Shown piece by piece: positions 36,232 to 44,150 of a stretch of DNA of 64,000 nt; position 1 is the first letter of the stretch; each line of letters opens with the position of its first letter. Below the pieces are notes generated by a model. The model was given only the letters and a program-made list of their open reading frames with translations, made no database searches and was not told the origin of the DNA. This DNA is from Paracoccus indicus (GTDB lineage: Bacteria > Pseudomonadota > Alphaproteobacteria > Rhodobacterales > Rhodobacteraceae). Both the position numbers and the translations under genes were made by a program. The stretch is taken from assembly GCF_003056335.1 (NCBI RefSeq), contig NZ_PYWA01000008.1, positions 62,001-126,000 on the forward strand. The letters are read 5' to 3'.

Positions 36232-36987
36232 ATGGCCCAAGCGATGATCCGAGCCCATCTGGCGACCTTTCCCCCGCGGGCGGGGATCCTGATGCAGACC
36301 GTCGCCTCGATCCTGCCGCAAGTGGATCGGCTGTGCATCTGCCTGAACGGGTATGACGCCATCCCGGACGCCTTTGCGAAGGATGACCGGATCGAGGCCA
36401 TGATCCCCGATCGCGACCTGAAGGACGCCGGCAAGTTCGCCTTTCCGCCTGCCGATGACGACATCGTCCTCACCATCGACGATGACATCCTCTATCCGCC
36501 CGATTACGTCACCCGCACGATCGCTTTCTTCCGGACGCTTCCCGCCGATCGTCATGTCGTGGGTTATCTGGGCAATGCCTTCGTGATCAAGGATGACAGC
36601 GGTCGTCGAGGCTGGAAGAACTGGATGTTCCACAAGCGTGCGCCGCATGTGGTCAAGGTCGACATCCTGGGCACCGGCACGACATGCCAGTTGGGCCGCA
36701 ACCTGCCTCGGCTGGATCAGATCGAAGATGCCAAGGGTTTTGTCGATCTGCGCCACGCTCGCCATCATGCGCAGGCCGGTCGCTGGATGTGGATCGTCCC
36801 GCGCGATGGCGGCTGGCTGACCAGCACCATGACGCAGGACCTGGAGGCGACCGGCCTGTTCCATACCGTCAATCTTGCCCGTCCTCCGGCCATGCAGGAT
36901 GAATTGCGCGCCCTGATCGCCGGCATCGGTCCGCATTCCGGCGAACAGCTGGCGCGGTTGCGCGCATCGGGACTGCTGCCTGCCTAA
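36232..36987 (+). CDS. glycosyltransferase-like protein (GT-A fold, family 2-like)
   Basis: A 251-aa protein whose N-terminal half resembles a GT-A nucleotide-sugar-binding fold: helix-rich start, LCICLNGYD strand and the acidic metal-binding motif LTIDDDILYPPDYV near residue 80. The C-terminal half contains a WIVPRDGGWLTST segment. No membrane helix is present. The exact start is uncertain (36232 or 36244) because no clear ribosome-binding site precedes either. It follows the siderophore-interacting gene by 64 nt; the acceptor is unknown, and a role in surface glycans is the best guess. Confidence 0.65.
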   Translation: MAQAMIRAHLATFPPRAGILMQTVASILPQVDRLCICLNGYDAIPDAFAKDDRIEAMIPDRDLKDAGKFAFPPADDDIVLTIDDDILYPPDYVTRTIAFFRTLPADRHVVGYLGNAFVIKDDSGRRGWKNWMFHKRAPHVVKVDILGTGTTCQLGRNLPRLDQIEDAKGFVDLRHARHHAQAGRWMWIVPRDGGWLTSTMTQDLEATGLFHTVNLARPPAMQDELRALIAGIGPHSGEQLARLRASGLLPA

Positions 36988-37106
36988 ATCGTATCGCGTG
37001 TCTGTTTCCGCGAACCGAATGTCGCAAATCTGCCAAGACGCGGCCCCATCGGCTTTTACCTTGTGAGGGAATGCCACCGCCAAGCGCCTTGGGAACGATC
37101 CGCGCC

Positions 37107-38339
37107 ATGACATACGCACCCTCGACTGCACAGCTGATCGCCGATCGCCTGCCGGACCACGCCCTGCCGCGCGATCTCTATTGCGGGCAACAGGCCTACC
37201 GCGATGATCTGGACCTGATCTGGTATCGCGAATGGCTGTTCGCGGGGCCGTCCTGCGAATTGCCGAAGGCCGGCAGCTTCACCACCCTGCAGGTGGGCGA
37301 ATCGCCGGTGGTGATCACGCGCGGCGACGATGGCCGCCTGCGGGCCTTTCACAACGTCTGCCGGCACCGGGGCCAGCGTCTCTGCGCCAAGGCCAGCGGC
37401 AGCAACCCCAAGCTGGTCTGCCCCTATCACCAGTGGACCTACGACCTGACGGGCAAACTGGTCTTTGCGCGCGACATGGGGCCGGATTTCGACGCCTCGA
37501 AATACGGGCTGAAGCCGGTGCATTGCGTCGAGCTGGCGGGAATGGTCTTCGTCTGCCTGGCGCAGGTGCCGCCGCCGATCAGCGAGTTTGCCCAGAACGT
37601 GATGCGCTATGTCGGCCCCTCGGGGCTGACGGATGCCAAGATCGCCCATTCCAGCACCATCGTCGAGAACGGCAACTGGAAGCTGGTTCTGGAAAACAAC
37701 CGCGAATGCTATCACTGCGGCGGATCGCACCCCTCGCTGTGCCGCACCTATTCCGACGATCCGCTGATGACGGTGATGGAGGGGCCGAATGCCGCCAGCC
37801 CCGAGATCCTGGACCATTGGGCGCGCTGCGACGCGGCCGATCTGCCCGCGCGCTTCGTCAACGATCCGCAGATGCAATGGCGCATGGCCCGCGTGCCGCT
37901 GATGGACGATCAGGAAAGCTTCACCATGTCCGGGAAGGCCGCCGTCACCCGTCGCATGGGCAGCATTCCGTGGAATGATGCGGGCAGTCTGATGCTGTAT
38001 CACTTCCCCTCCAGCTGGAACCACTTCCTGCCCGATCATGCCATCGTCTTCCGCATCCTGCCGATCAGCCCGACCGAGACGCAGGTCACCACCAACTGGC
38101 TGGTCCACAAGGACGCGGTCGAGGGCGTGGATTACGACGTCGAGACGCTGACCCGCGTCTGGCTGAACACAAATGACGAGGATCGCCAGGTGGTCGAGGA
38201 AAACCAGAAGGGCATCCTCTCGCCCGCCTATCAGCCCGGACCCTATTCCCCCACGCAAGAGGCCGGGGTCATCCATTTCGTCGATTGGTACTGCGGTCTG
38301 ATGTCCGCCCGCCTTGGAATGCAGCACGCCGCAGAGTGA
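37107..38339 (+). CDS. gbcA: Rieske oxygenase, glycine betaine monooxygenase GbcA-like
   Basis: Oxygenase component of 410 aa. The Rieske [2Fe-2S] ligands are C85, H87, C105 and H108 (CRHRG and CPYHQW). The mononuclear iron site has H203 and H208 in the NRECYHCGGSHP segment, which resembles GbcA, the enzyme that demethylates glycine betaine to dimethylglycine. The alternative start at 37071 has its purine-rich stretch too close to the ATG, so 37107 is used. It is 4 nt from the reductase gene, so the two form one unit. The substrate could also be a related quaternary amine such as stachydrine. Confidence 0.82.
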   Translation: MTYAPSTAQLIADRLPDHALPRDLYCGQQAYRDDLDLIWYREWLFAGPSCELPKAGSFTTLQVGESPVVITRGDDGRLRAFHNVCRHRGQRLCAKASGSNPKLVCPYHQWTYDLTGKLVFARDMGPDFDASKYGLKPVHCVELAGMVFVCLAQVPPPISEFAQNVMRYVGPSGLTDAKIAHSSTIVENGNWKLVLENNRECYHCGGSHPSLCRTYSDDPLMTVMEGPNAASPEILDHWARCDAADLPARFVNDPQMQWRMARVPLMDDQESFTMSGKAAVTRRMGSIPWNDAGSLMLYHFPSSWNHFLPDHAIVFRILPISPTETQVTTNWLVHKDAVEGVDYDVETLTRVWLNTNDEDRQVVEENQKGILSPAYQPGPYSPTQEAGVIHFVDWYCGLMSARLGMQHAAE

Positions 38340-38343
38340 CCCG

Positions 38344-39420
38344 ATGAAAAAGCCCCGCCTGAACTGGAATGCCGAACCCTGGTCCGACGACGAGCATCTG
38401 GAATGTGTCATGGTCGTCCCCGAGACCCGCGACACGGCCACCTTCATCTTCCGCGCACCATCGGGGGCCTGGTTCGATTACCAGCCCGGGCAGTTCGTGA
38501 CGCTGGACCTGCCGGTGCCGGGGGGCAACGTGCAGCGGACCTACACGATCTCGTCCTCGCCATCGCGGCCCTTGTCGATCTCGGTGACGGTCAAGGCACA
38601 GGCGACATCGATCGGGACGCGATGGATGCTGGATCACCTGAAGCCGGGCATGCGGCTGAAGGCCTTTGGTCCGGGCGGCATCTTCAGCTTCCACCGGCAT
38701 CCGGCGCAGAAATACCTGTTCATCTCGGCAGGGTCGGGCATCACGCCGATGATGTCGATGACCACATGGGCCTGGGATCAGGCGCAGAATGCCGACATCA
38801 CCTTCGTTCATGCGGCACGGCGCCCATCCGACATCATCTTCCGCGAAAGATTGGAGCAGTTCGCCGCCCGCGTGCCGGGCGTCCAGCTGCGCTTCACCAT
38901 CGAAGAACCCGAGCCCTATATCACCTGGACCGGATACCAAGGCCGCCTGAACCAGCTGATGCTGGGCCTGATGGCGCCCGACTATCTGGAACGAGAGGTT
39001 TTCTGCTGCGGTCCTGAACCCTTCATGCAGGCAGTGCGCGACATGCTGATCGCGCTTGGCTACGACATGGACCGCTATCACCAGGAAAGCTTCGGCACGC
39101 CCATCGAATCCGAGGCCGAGGCGCCCGTCATCGACGACGTGGCGCCCGACGAGGATGCGCGCGCCCAGGTCACCTTCACCACCAGCGGCGTCACTGCGGC
39201 CTGTGCCGAAACCGACACCGTGCTGGCGGTGGCCAAGCGGGCCGGGCTGAACATCCCCTCGGGCTGCACCTTCGGCCTGTGCGGGACCTGCAAGATCCGC
39301 AAGACTGCGGGCGATGTGCATATGGTCCACAATGGCGGCATCAGCGACGACGACATCGCCGACGGCTGGATCCTTGCCTGCTGCTCGAACCCGATGGGAC
39401 GCGTTTCGGTCGAGGTCTGA
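38344..39420 (+). CDS. gbcB: NADH-dependent ferredoxin-type reductase, GbcB-like
   Basis: Reductase partner of the Rieske oxygenase, 358 aa. It contains an FNR-like FAD domain with RTYTISSSP at residues 65-73, an NAD(P)H-binding domain with SAGSGITPMMSM, and a C-terminal plant-type [2Fe-2S] ferredoxin domain with GCTFGLCGTC and a final CC near the end. This domain order is that of GbcB. The ATG at 38344 lies 4 nt after the gbcA stop. It passes electrons from NADH to the Rieske centre of GbcA. Confidence 0.85.
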   Translation: MKKPRLNWNAEPWSDDEHLECVMVVPETRDTATFIFRAPSGAWFDYQPGQFVTLDLPVPGGNVQRTYTISSSPSRPLSISVTVKAQATSIGTRWMLDHLKPGMRLKAFGPGGIFSFHRHPAQKYLFISAGSGITPMMSMTTWAWDQAQNADITFVHAARRPSDIIFRERLEQFAARVPGVQLRFTIEEPEPYITWTGYQGRLNQLMLGLMAPDYLEREVFCCGPEPFMQAVRDMLIALGYDMDRYHQESFGTPIESEAEAPVIDDVAPDEDARAQVTFTTSGVTAACAETDTVLAVAKRAGLNIPSGCTFGLCGTCKIRKTAGDVHMVHNGGISDDDIADGWILACCSNPMGRVSVEV

Positions 39421-39550
39421 GCGCCTGCGGCCCTTGTCCTGCAAGCTGCACGGCGACATTGCCGAAGGTGCCTTCGGTAGGCAGCGGCATGGATGAAGCC
39501 ATCCAATCCGCCTTGTCCGCCCGTTAGGGCATCAACGCCCCCGGAACGCA

Positions 39551-39580
39551 GACGGGCGACACGTGAGAGTGCCGCCCGTC
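39551..39580. terminator. stem-loop between gbcB and the RTX gene (bidirectional)
   Basis: GACGGGCG (39551-39558) pairs with CGCCCGTC (39573-39580), and after one mismatch CAC pairs with GTG inside. It sits between two convergent genes and probably ends both transcripts. A weaker hairpin (CCGAAG/CTTCGG, 39462-39477) lies nearer to gbcB. Neither is followed by a T-run. Confidence 0.5.
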
Positions 39581-39602
39581 ATGGTCATGCAGATCCGGTC
39601 GA

Positions 39603-40367
39603 TCAGATGAATTCGATATGTCCGGCCAAGCCCGAAAGGTCGGTCATGTTCTGGAAGATGATCATGTCGCCGTCGCCGAAGTCCAGCGCTGCCACGCCGT
39701 CGACCATCGTGCCATACATGTCGATGACGTCTTCGGCGCTCATCGGGGCATCGAACAGCTTGTTGCTCAGCTGCAGGGTGTCGCTGGCGCCGCCGGTGGT
39801 GAAATCGACAAAGGTGTCGCGTCCGCCGCCATCGTGGAAGATGAAGATATCCGCACCCGCGCCGCCGGTCAGCATATCGGCACCTGCGCCACCGTCCAGG
39901 ATGTCCTTGCCCTGGCCGCCGTCCAGAACGTCGCCGCCCCCGCCGCCGGAAAGGTGGTCGTTGCCTGCGCCGCCCTCAAGACGGTCGGCTCCGTCGCCGC
40001 CGAACATCTTGTCGTTGCCGGCACCACCGAACATCTTGTCGTTGCCCTGGCCGCCGAACATCTTGTCGTTGCCATTGCCACCATCGATGACGTCATTGCC
40101 GACGCCGCCCGACAGATGATCGTTGCCGTCGTTGCCGCGCACGGTGTCGTCGCCCGAACCACCCAGCACGGTGTCACGGCCTTCACCACCTTCGACCAGG
40201 TCGCCACCCGCGCCACCCGAGATGACATCGTCTCCGGCATCGCCCTTCAGATGGTCGCTACCGCCACCACCCTGGATATCGTCATTTCCGTCTCCGCCCT
40301 TGATGGTATCGGCGCCGCCGGTACCGACCAGATCGTCGTCATTTGCAGTTCCCAGAATCTCGGCCAT
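39603..40367 (-). CDS. RTX (hemolysin-type Ca2+-binding) secreted protein
   Basis: A 254-aa protein built mainly of glycine/aspartate-rich nonapeptide repeats (GGxGxDxLx pattern) from about residue 8 to 175, which fold as a calcium-binding beta roll. A non-repetitive C-terminal part of about 75 residues follows, where type I secretion signals reside. There is no N-terminal signal peptide, as expected for type I export. The ATG at 40367 is preceded by GGAGGAAG; the frame stays open upstream to 40634 but has no repeat character there. Repeats 101-122 are the thrice-repeated DKMFGGxGN unit, encoded by perfect 20-bp copies. No type I secretion genes are in the window. Confidence 0.88.
   Translation of the reverse strand: MAEILGTANDDDLVGTGGADTIKGGDGNDDIQGGGGSDHLKGDAGDDVISGGAGGDLVEGGEGRDTVLGGSGDDTVRGNDGNDHLSGGVGNDVIDGGNGNDKMFGGQGNDKMFGGAGNDKMFGGDGADRLEGGAGNDHLSGGGGGDVLDGGQGKDILDGGAGADMLTGGAGADIFIFHDGGGRDTFVDFTTGGASDTLQLSNKLFDAPMSAEDVIDMYGTMVDGVAALDFGDGDMIIFQNMTDLSGLAGHIEFI
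40000..40073 (-). repeat. three perfect 20-bp copies at 27-bp period inside the RTX gene
   Basis: The same 20 bases (CCGAACATCTTGTCGTTGCC on the plus strand) occur at 40000-40019, 40027-40046 and 40054-40073. They encode successive DKMFGG-type nonapeptides. Identity at DNA level, including third positions, suggests recent duplication of one 27-bp unit. Confidence 0.85.
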
Positions 40368-40660
40368 GTCTTCCTCCATCGGAAAAAAAGAACTCGTTGA
40401 AAAGCCGGACCGACATGGGCCGGCGTCCAGTGACCCCGCCCACGTGGCCGGAGTGGATGTCGAACTGTCAGAAACCGGCAATCGTGAATGCGTCCGCAAA
40501 CAGAACCGGACAAAGCCCCTCGGCGGTCCCGAATGGGTCCGTTTGAAATTGCACAAGTTTTCTGACATTGCGCCCGACCAACCGATCAGGTGCCCGGACC
40601 AAGGTCCTGCAGGACCCGGTCGTGCAGGAACCAAGGTGAACTGCCTTGGCGCCCTGCATG
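40368..40660 (-). other. long untranslated leader of the RTX gene
   Basis: About 290 nt between the candidate promoter and the RTX start hold no gene with coding character, though the RTX frame stays open through most of it. It contains a composite hairpin at 40623-40658 and the 14-bp palindrome GGTCCTGCAGGACC at 40603-40616. Together with 40661-40787 this is the largest non-coding gap in the window (420 nt). Confidence 0.45.
40623..40658 (-). other. composite stem-loop at the 5' end of the RTX leader
   Basis: TGCAGG (40623-40628) pairs with CCTGCA (40653-40658). Inside, after a small internal loop, CCAAGG (40631-40636) pairs with CCTTGG (40644-40649) around a 7-nt loop. It lies directly after the predicted transcription start. 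A stable hairpin at the 5' end commonly protects mRNA from decay. Confidence 0.5.
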
Positions 40661-40665
40661 AGTTA

Positions 40666-40694
40666 TTATTAGATAGTTAAAATTATAATGACAA
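40666..40694 (-). promoter_or_regulatory. candidate sigma-70 promoter of the RTX gene
   Basis: On the minus strand TTGTCA (40694-40689) is followed after exactly 17 bp by TAATAA (40671-40666). It lies in a strongly AT-rich island (40661-40787) that contrasts with the GC-rich surroundings. The predicted start is near 40659. Confidence 0.55.
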
Positions 40695-40787
40695 CGATAA
40701 ATACACGGGCGGGTTATTTAATTAAGTTGTTTTTTATATTTATGAATACCGCTCTGGTTGTTTGAATGCGTTTTAAATTAATATGCA

Positions 40788-41660
40788 TCAATCTAGAAGC
40801 TTGAAGAGATAGGTGCCATAGCCCGTCTTCTCGAAGAAACGGGCGCGCGAGGCCAGTTCCTCACGGGTGATCCAGCCTGATTCGAAGGCGATCTCCTCGG
40901 GGCATCCCGACTGCAGGCCTTGCCGATTTTCCAGCGTCCGGACGAAATTCCCGGCATCCAGCAGGCTTTCATGGGTCCCGGTGTCCAGCCAGGCAAATCC
41001 ACGCCCCATGCGATCCACATTAAGCTGCCCCTGATCCAGATAGGATTGCAGCAGCGAGGTGATCTCCAGTTCGCCCCGGGCGGAAGGCGTGACCCGGGAC
41101 GCACGCTCGGGGGCCGTTCCATCCAGGAAATAGAGGCCGGTGACCGCAAAGGACGAGGGCGCGACCTGGGGCTTTTCGATGATGGCGCGCACGCCGCCCT
41201 GCGCATCGAAATCGATCACGCCATAGCGCTCGGGGTCGCGGACGTGATAGCCGAAGACCGTCGCGCCGGTCTTGCGCCGGTCCGCCGCCAGCAGCATCGG
41301 TGGCAAGCCGTGGCCGAAGAAGATGTTGTCACCCAGCACCATCGCAGAGGGTGCCCCGTCCAGAAATTCGGCCGCCAGCAGATAGGCCTGCGCCAGGCCC
41401 TCGGGGCGGGGTTGCACGATATAGGTGAAGCGCAGACCCCATTGACCGCCATCGCCCAGCAGGCGCTGGAACTGGGTCTGATCCTCGGGGGTGGTGATGA
41501 TGGCGATGTCGCGAATGCCCGCCAGCATCAGCACCGTGATCGGGTAATAGATCATCGGCTTGTCATAGAGCGGCAGCAGCTGCTTCGACACGGCCAGCGT
41601 GATCGGATAGAGGCGCGTGCCGCTGCCCCCGGCCAGGATGATGCCCTTGCGGTCGGTCAT
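40788..41660 (-). CDS. rfbA: glucose-1-phosphate thymidylyltransferase
   Basis: Makes dTDP-glucose from glucose 1-phosphate and dTTP, the first step of dTDP-L-rhamnose synthesis. It has 290 aa with the nucleotide-binding signature GGSGTRLYPIT from residue 11 and the SKQLLPLYDKPMIYYP segment that follows it in RmlA/RfbA proteins. It is the last gene in the rfbC-B-D-A order and overlaps rfbD by 4 nt (ATGA). Downstream lies the AT-rich island and the RTX leader; no clear terminator was found. Confidence 0.94.
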   Translation of the reverse strand: MTDRKGIILAGGSGTRLYPITLAVSKQLLPLYDKPMIYYPITVLMLAGIRDIAIITTPEDQTQFQRLLGDGGQWGLRFTYIVQPRPEGLAQAYLLAAEFLDGAPSAMVLGDNIFFGHGLPPMLLAADRRKTGATVFGYHVRDPERYGVIDFDAQGGVRAIIEKPQVAPSSFAVTGLYFLDGTAPERASRVTPSARGELEITSLLQSYLDQGQLNVDRMGRGFAWLDTGTHESLLDAGNFVRTLENRQGLQSGCPEEIAFESGWITREELASRARFFEKTGYGTYLFKLLD

Positions 41661-42508
41661 GTCTGCCTTTCACTGTCCAAGATGCGACCGATGGCTTGGC
41701 GCCAGTCGGGCCGTTCGATGCCGAACTCGCGCTGGATGCGGCTGCAGTCCAACCGCGAATTCAGCGGGCGTTTGGCGGGGGTCGGATAATCGGCTGTCGG
41801 GATGGGATCGACGCGACAGGCCAGACCGGCCTGTTCGAAGATGCTGGCTGCAAAGCCCGCCCATGAGACGTCGGGGGCGCCCGACAGGTGAAAGATGCCC
41901 GCCTTGGCGGGATCGTCCTGCATCATGCGAACCATGCGCAGCAGCGCGGCGGCGATATCTGCAGCCGGGGTCGGACCGCCGAGCTGGTCGTCGACGATTG
42001 ACAGCCGGTCCCGTGAAGCGCCCAGGTTCAGCATGGTGGTCAGGAAGTTTCGCCCGTGACCGGAAAAGACCCATGAGGTCCGCAGGATGGCCGCCTGACC
42101 CCCCTGATCCAACACCGCCCGTTCCCCCGCCAGCTTCGATGCCCCATAGACGTTCAGCGGCCCGGTCGGGTCATCCTCGCAGCGCGGCGCATTGCCTTCG
42201 CCTGAAAAGACATAGTCGGATGAGACATGCACGAAGGGTATGCCGCGCATCCGACAGGCCCGCGCCATGGCTGCCGTAGCCTCGGCGTTGATCCGATGGG
42301 CCAGTTGCGGTTCGGCCTCGGCCTGATCGACGGCGGTATAGGCGGCGGCATTGATGACCGCGCCCGCACCGTCGATGGCAGCGGCGCAGGCCTGCGGGTC
42401 GCTCAGATCCGCCTGATCGCGCCCCAGGAAGCGCGCCTTGGGCGCCAGGCGGGTCAATTCGCGCGCCACCTGTCCCGTGCGGCCGAAGACCAGCAGATCC
42501 CGCATCAT
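41657..42508 (-). CDS. rfbD: dTDP-4-dehydrorhamnose reductase
   Basis: Last enzyme of dTDP-L-rhamnose synthesis, reducing the 4-keto group with NAD(P)H. It has 283 aa; the N-terminal motif reads [10 protein letters not shown] and the short-chain dehydrogenase catalytic pair is in YGASK near residue 125. The start is 42508 (or the adjacent ATG at 42505) and overlaps the rfbB stop. It overlaps rfbA at its other end, so rfbB-rfbD-rfbA are tightly coupled. Confidence 0.93.
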   Translation of the reverse strand: MMRDLLVFGRTGQVARELTRLAPKARFLGRDQADLSDPQACAAAIDGAGAVINAAAYTAVDQAEAEPQLAHRINAEATAAMARACRMRGIPFVHVSSDYVFSGEGNAPRCEDDPTGPLNVYGASKLAGERAVLDQGGQAAILRTSWVFSGHGRNFLTTMLNLGASRDRLSIVDDQLGGPTPAADIAAALLRMVRMMQDDPAKAGIFHLSGAPDVSWAGFAASIFEQAGLACRVDPIPTADYPTPAKRPLNSRLDCSRIQREFGIERPDWRQAIGRILDSERQT

Positions 42509-43542
42509 GCCGTGCCCAATCGCTGGCCCACGCCCTGACGATCCAGCAGGGGGCGCCACCAATCGCGGTTCTGCAGATACCATTCCACCGTCTGCCGCAG
42601 TCCCTGATCCAGGGTGACCGAGGGACGCCATCCAAGCTCGGTCCGCATCCGGGTTGGATCGATGGCATAGCGCCTGTCGTGTCCCGGTCTGTCGGGCACG
42701 AATTCGATCAGCCTGTCATGCGGCGCACCATCGGGGTTCAACACATCCATATGCGCGCAGATCATAGACACCAGGTCGATGTTGCGGACCTCGGCCTCGC
42801 CGCCGATGTTATAGCTGCGACCGGGACGGCCCTGTTTCAGAACGGTCAGCAGGGCATCGGCGTGGTCTTCGACGTGCAACCAGTCGCGGATGTTGCCGCC
42901 ATCGCCATAGACGGGAATCGGGCGCCCGGCCAGCGCGTTCAGGATGACCACGGGCACCAGCTTTTCGGGGAAATGGTAGGGCCCATAGTTGTTGGAGCAA
43001 TTGCTGAGGACCACCGGCAGGCCATAGGTTTCATGCCACGCCCGCACCAGGTGGTCCGAGGCGGCCTTGCTGGCGGAATAGGGACTGCGGGGGTCATAGG
43101 CGGTGGTTTCGGTGAAGCTGCCCGTCGGGCCGAGGCTGCCGAAGACCTCATCCGTCGAGACATGGTGAAAGCGGAACCCCACGGGTCGCCCCGAGGCGAT
43201 CCAATAGGCGCGCGCGGCCTGCAGCAGGTTGAAGGTACCCATGATGTTGGTCTGCATGAAGGTCGCGGGACCATCGATCGACCGGTCGACATGGCTTTCG
43301 GCGGCCAGATGCATCACCGCATCGGGGCGGTGCTGCGCCAGGATACGGTCCAGCGCCTGCGGGTCGCGGATATCGGCATGTTCGAACGCATAGGCGGGGT
43401 CGTCGGCCACGGTAGCGACATTGCGCAGGTTTGCGGCATAGGTCAGCGCATCCAGATTGACCACATGATGCCCCCGCGCGATGGCCAGCCGCACCACGGC
43501 CGAGCCGATGAACCCCGCGCCCCCTGTCACCAGCACCTTCAT
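42505..43542 (-). CDS. rfbB: dTDP-glucose 4,6-dehydratase
   Basis: Converts dTDP-glucose to dTDP-4-keto-6-deoxyglucose with tightly bound NAD+. It has 345 aa with [13 protein letters not shown] at the N-terminus, the [12 protein letters not shown] segment and the catalytic [12 protein letters not shown] motif, all diagnostic of RmlB/RfbB. The ATG at 43542 overlaps the rfbC stop by 4 nt. Longer in-frame forms run into rfbC and are rejected. Confidence 0.95.
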   Translation of the reverse strand: MKVLVTGGAGFIGSAVVRLAIARGHHVVNLDALTYAANLRNVATVADDPAYAFEHADIRDPQALDRILAQHRPDAVMHLAAESHVDRSIDGPATFMQTNIMGTFNLLQAARAYWIASGRPVGFRFHHVSTDEVFGSLGPTGSFTETTAYDPRSPYSASKAASDHLVRAWHETYGLPVVLSNCSNNYGPYHFPEKLVPVVILNALAGRPIPVYGDGGNIRDWLHVEDHADALLTVLKQGRPGRSYNIGGEAEVRNIDLVSMICAHMDVLNPDGAPHDRLIEFVPDRPGHDRRYAIDPTRMRTELGWRPSVTLDQGLRQTVEWYLQNRDWWRPLLDRQGVGQRLGTA

Positions 43543-44096
43543 GCGACGTGCCAGTCGAAGGGCGACTGCCAGTCGGCAAAGGCGGGGGCGGCGCGGTCCT
43601 TGTCGGACAAGATCGGATCTTCGATCCCCCAATCGATGCCAAGCGAGTTCCATGCCACGGCACCGTCGCAATCGGGGTCATAATGATCGGTGCATTTGTA
43701 GACGACCTCGGTGTCGTCCCGGCGCGTGACGAAGCCGTGCAGGAAGCCCGCGGGTATCCACAACTGGCGACCGTTCTCGAAGCTCAGTTCTTCGCCGATC
43801 CATTGTCCGAATGTCGGGCTGCCGCGCCGCACGTCCACCGCCACGTCGAACAGCGCGCCGCGACCGCAGCGCACCAGCTTGCCCTGCGCATGGGGGGGCG
43901 ATTGATAATGCAACCCGCGCAACGTGCCGGCATGGCGTGACAGGGAATGATTGTCCTGGACGAATTCGGGCAGGTGCAGCCCTGCCGCATCAAGGCTGCG
44001 GCGGTTCCAGCTTTCACTGAAGAAGCCGCGTGTGTCGCCATGTCGCGCGGGCGTGATGACCACCACGCCCGGCAAGGCTGTCGTCTGGATCTGCAT
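43539..44096 (-). CDS. rfbC: dTDP-4-dehydrorhamnose 3,5-epimerase
   Basis: Epimerises C3 and C5 of dTDP-4-keto-6-deoxyglucose. It has 185 aa, cupin fold. Family landmarks are [37 protein letters not shown] (with the catalytic histidine) and [18 protein letters not shown] precedes the ATG at 44096. It is the first of four coupled rhamnose genes, 54 nt after the upstream glycan gene; that gap shows no terminator, so one transcript from gmd may cover all. Confidence 0.94.
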   Translation of the reverse strand: MQIQTTALPGVVVITPARHGDTRGFFSESWNRRSLDAAGLHLPEFVQDNHSLSRHAGTLRGLHYQSPPHAQGKLVRCGRGALFDVAVDVRRGSPTFGQWIGEELSFENGRQLWIPAGFLHGFVTRRDDTEVVYKCTDHYDPDCDGAVAWNSLGIDWGIEDPILSDKDRAAPAFADWQSPFDWHVA

Positions 44097-44150
44097 CGTC
44101 ACCTCTGGCCCGTTTGCCCGGACAGGGTTAGCCACCCCGAAGGCACCCCG

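Noticed and set aside
39618..40400. 260-codon plus-strand frame opposite the RTX gene, and tandem repeats suggesting CRISPR
   Set aside because: The repeats have a 9/27-bp coding period, encode the GGxGxDxLx motif and have no variable spacers; the plus-strand frame is a repeat shadow.
40603..40616. GGTCCTGCAGGACC palindrome as an attachment site or recombination site
   Set aside because: No integrase, tRNA or second copy is present; it more likely contributes to RNA structure in the RTX leader.
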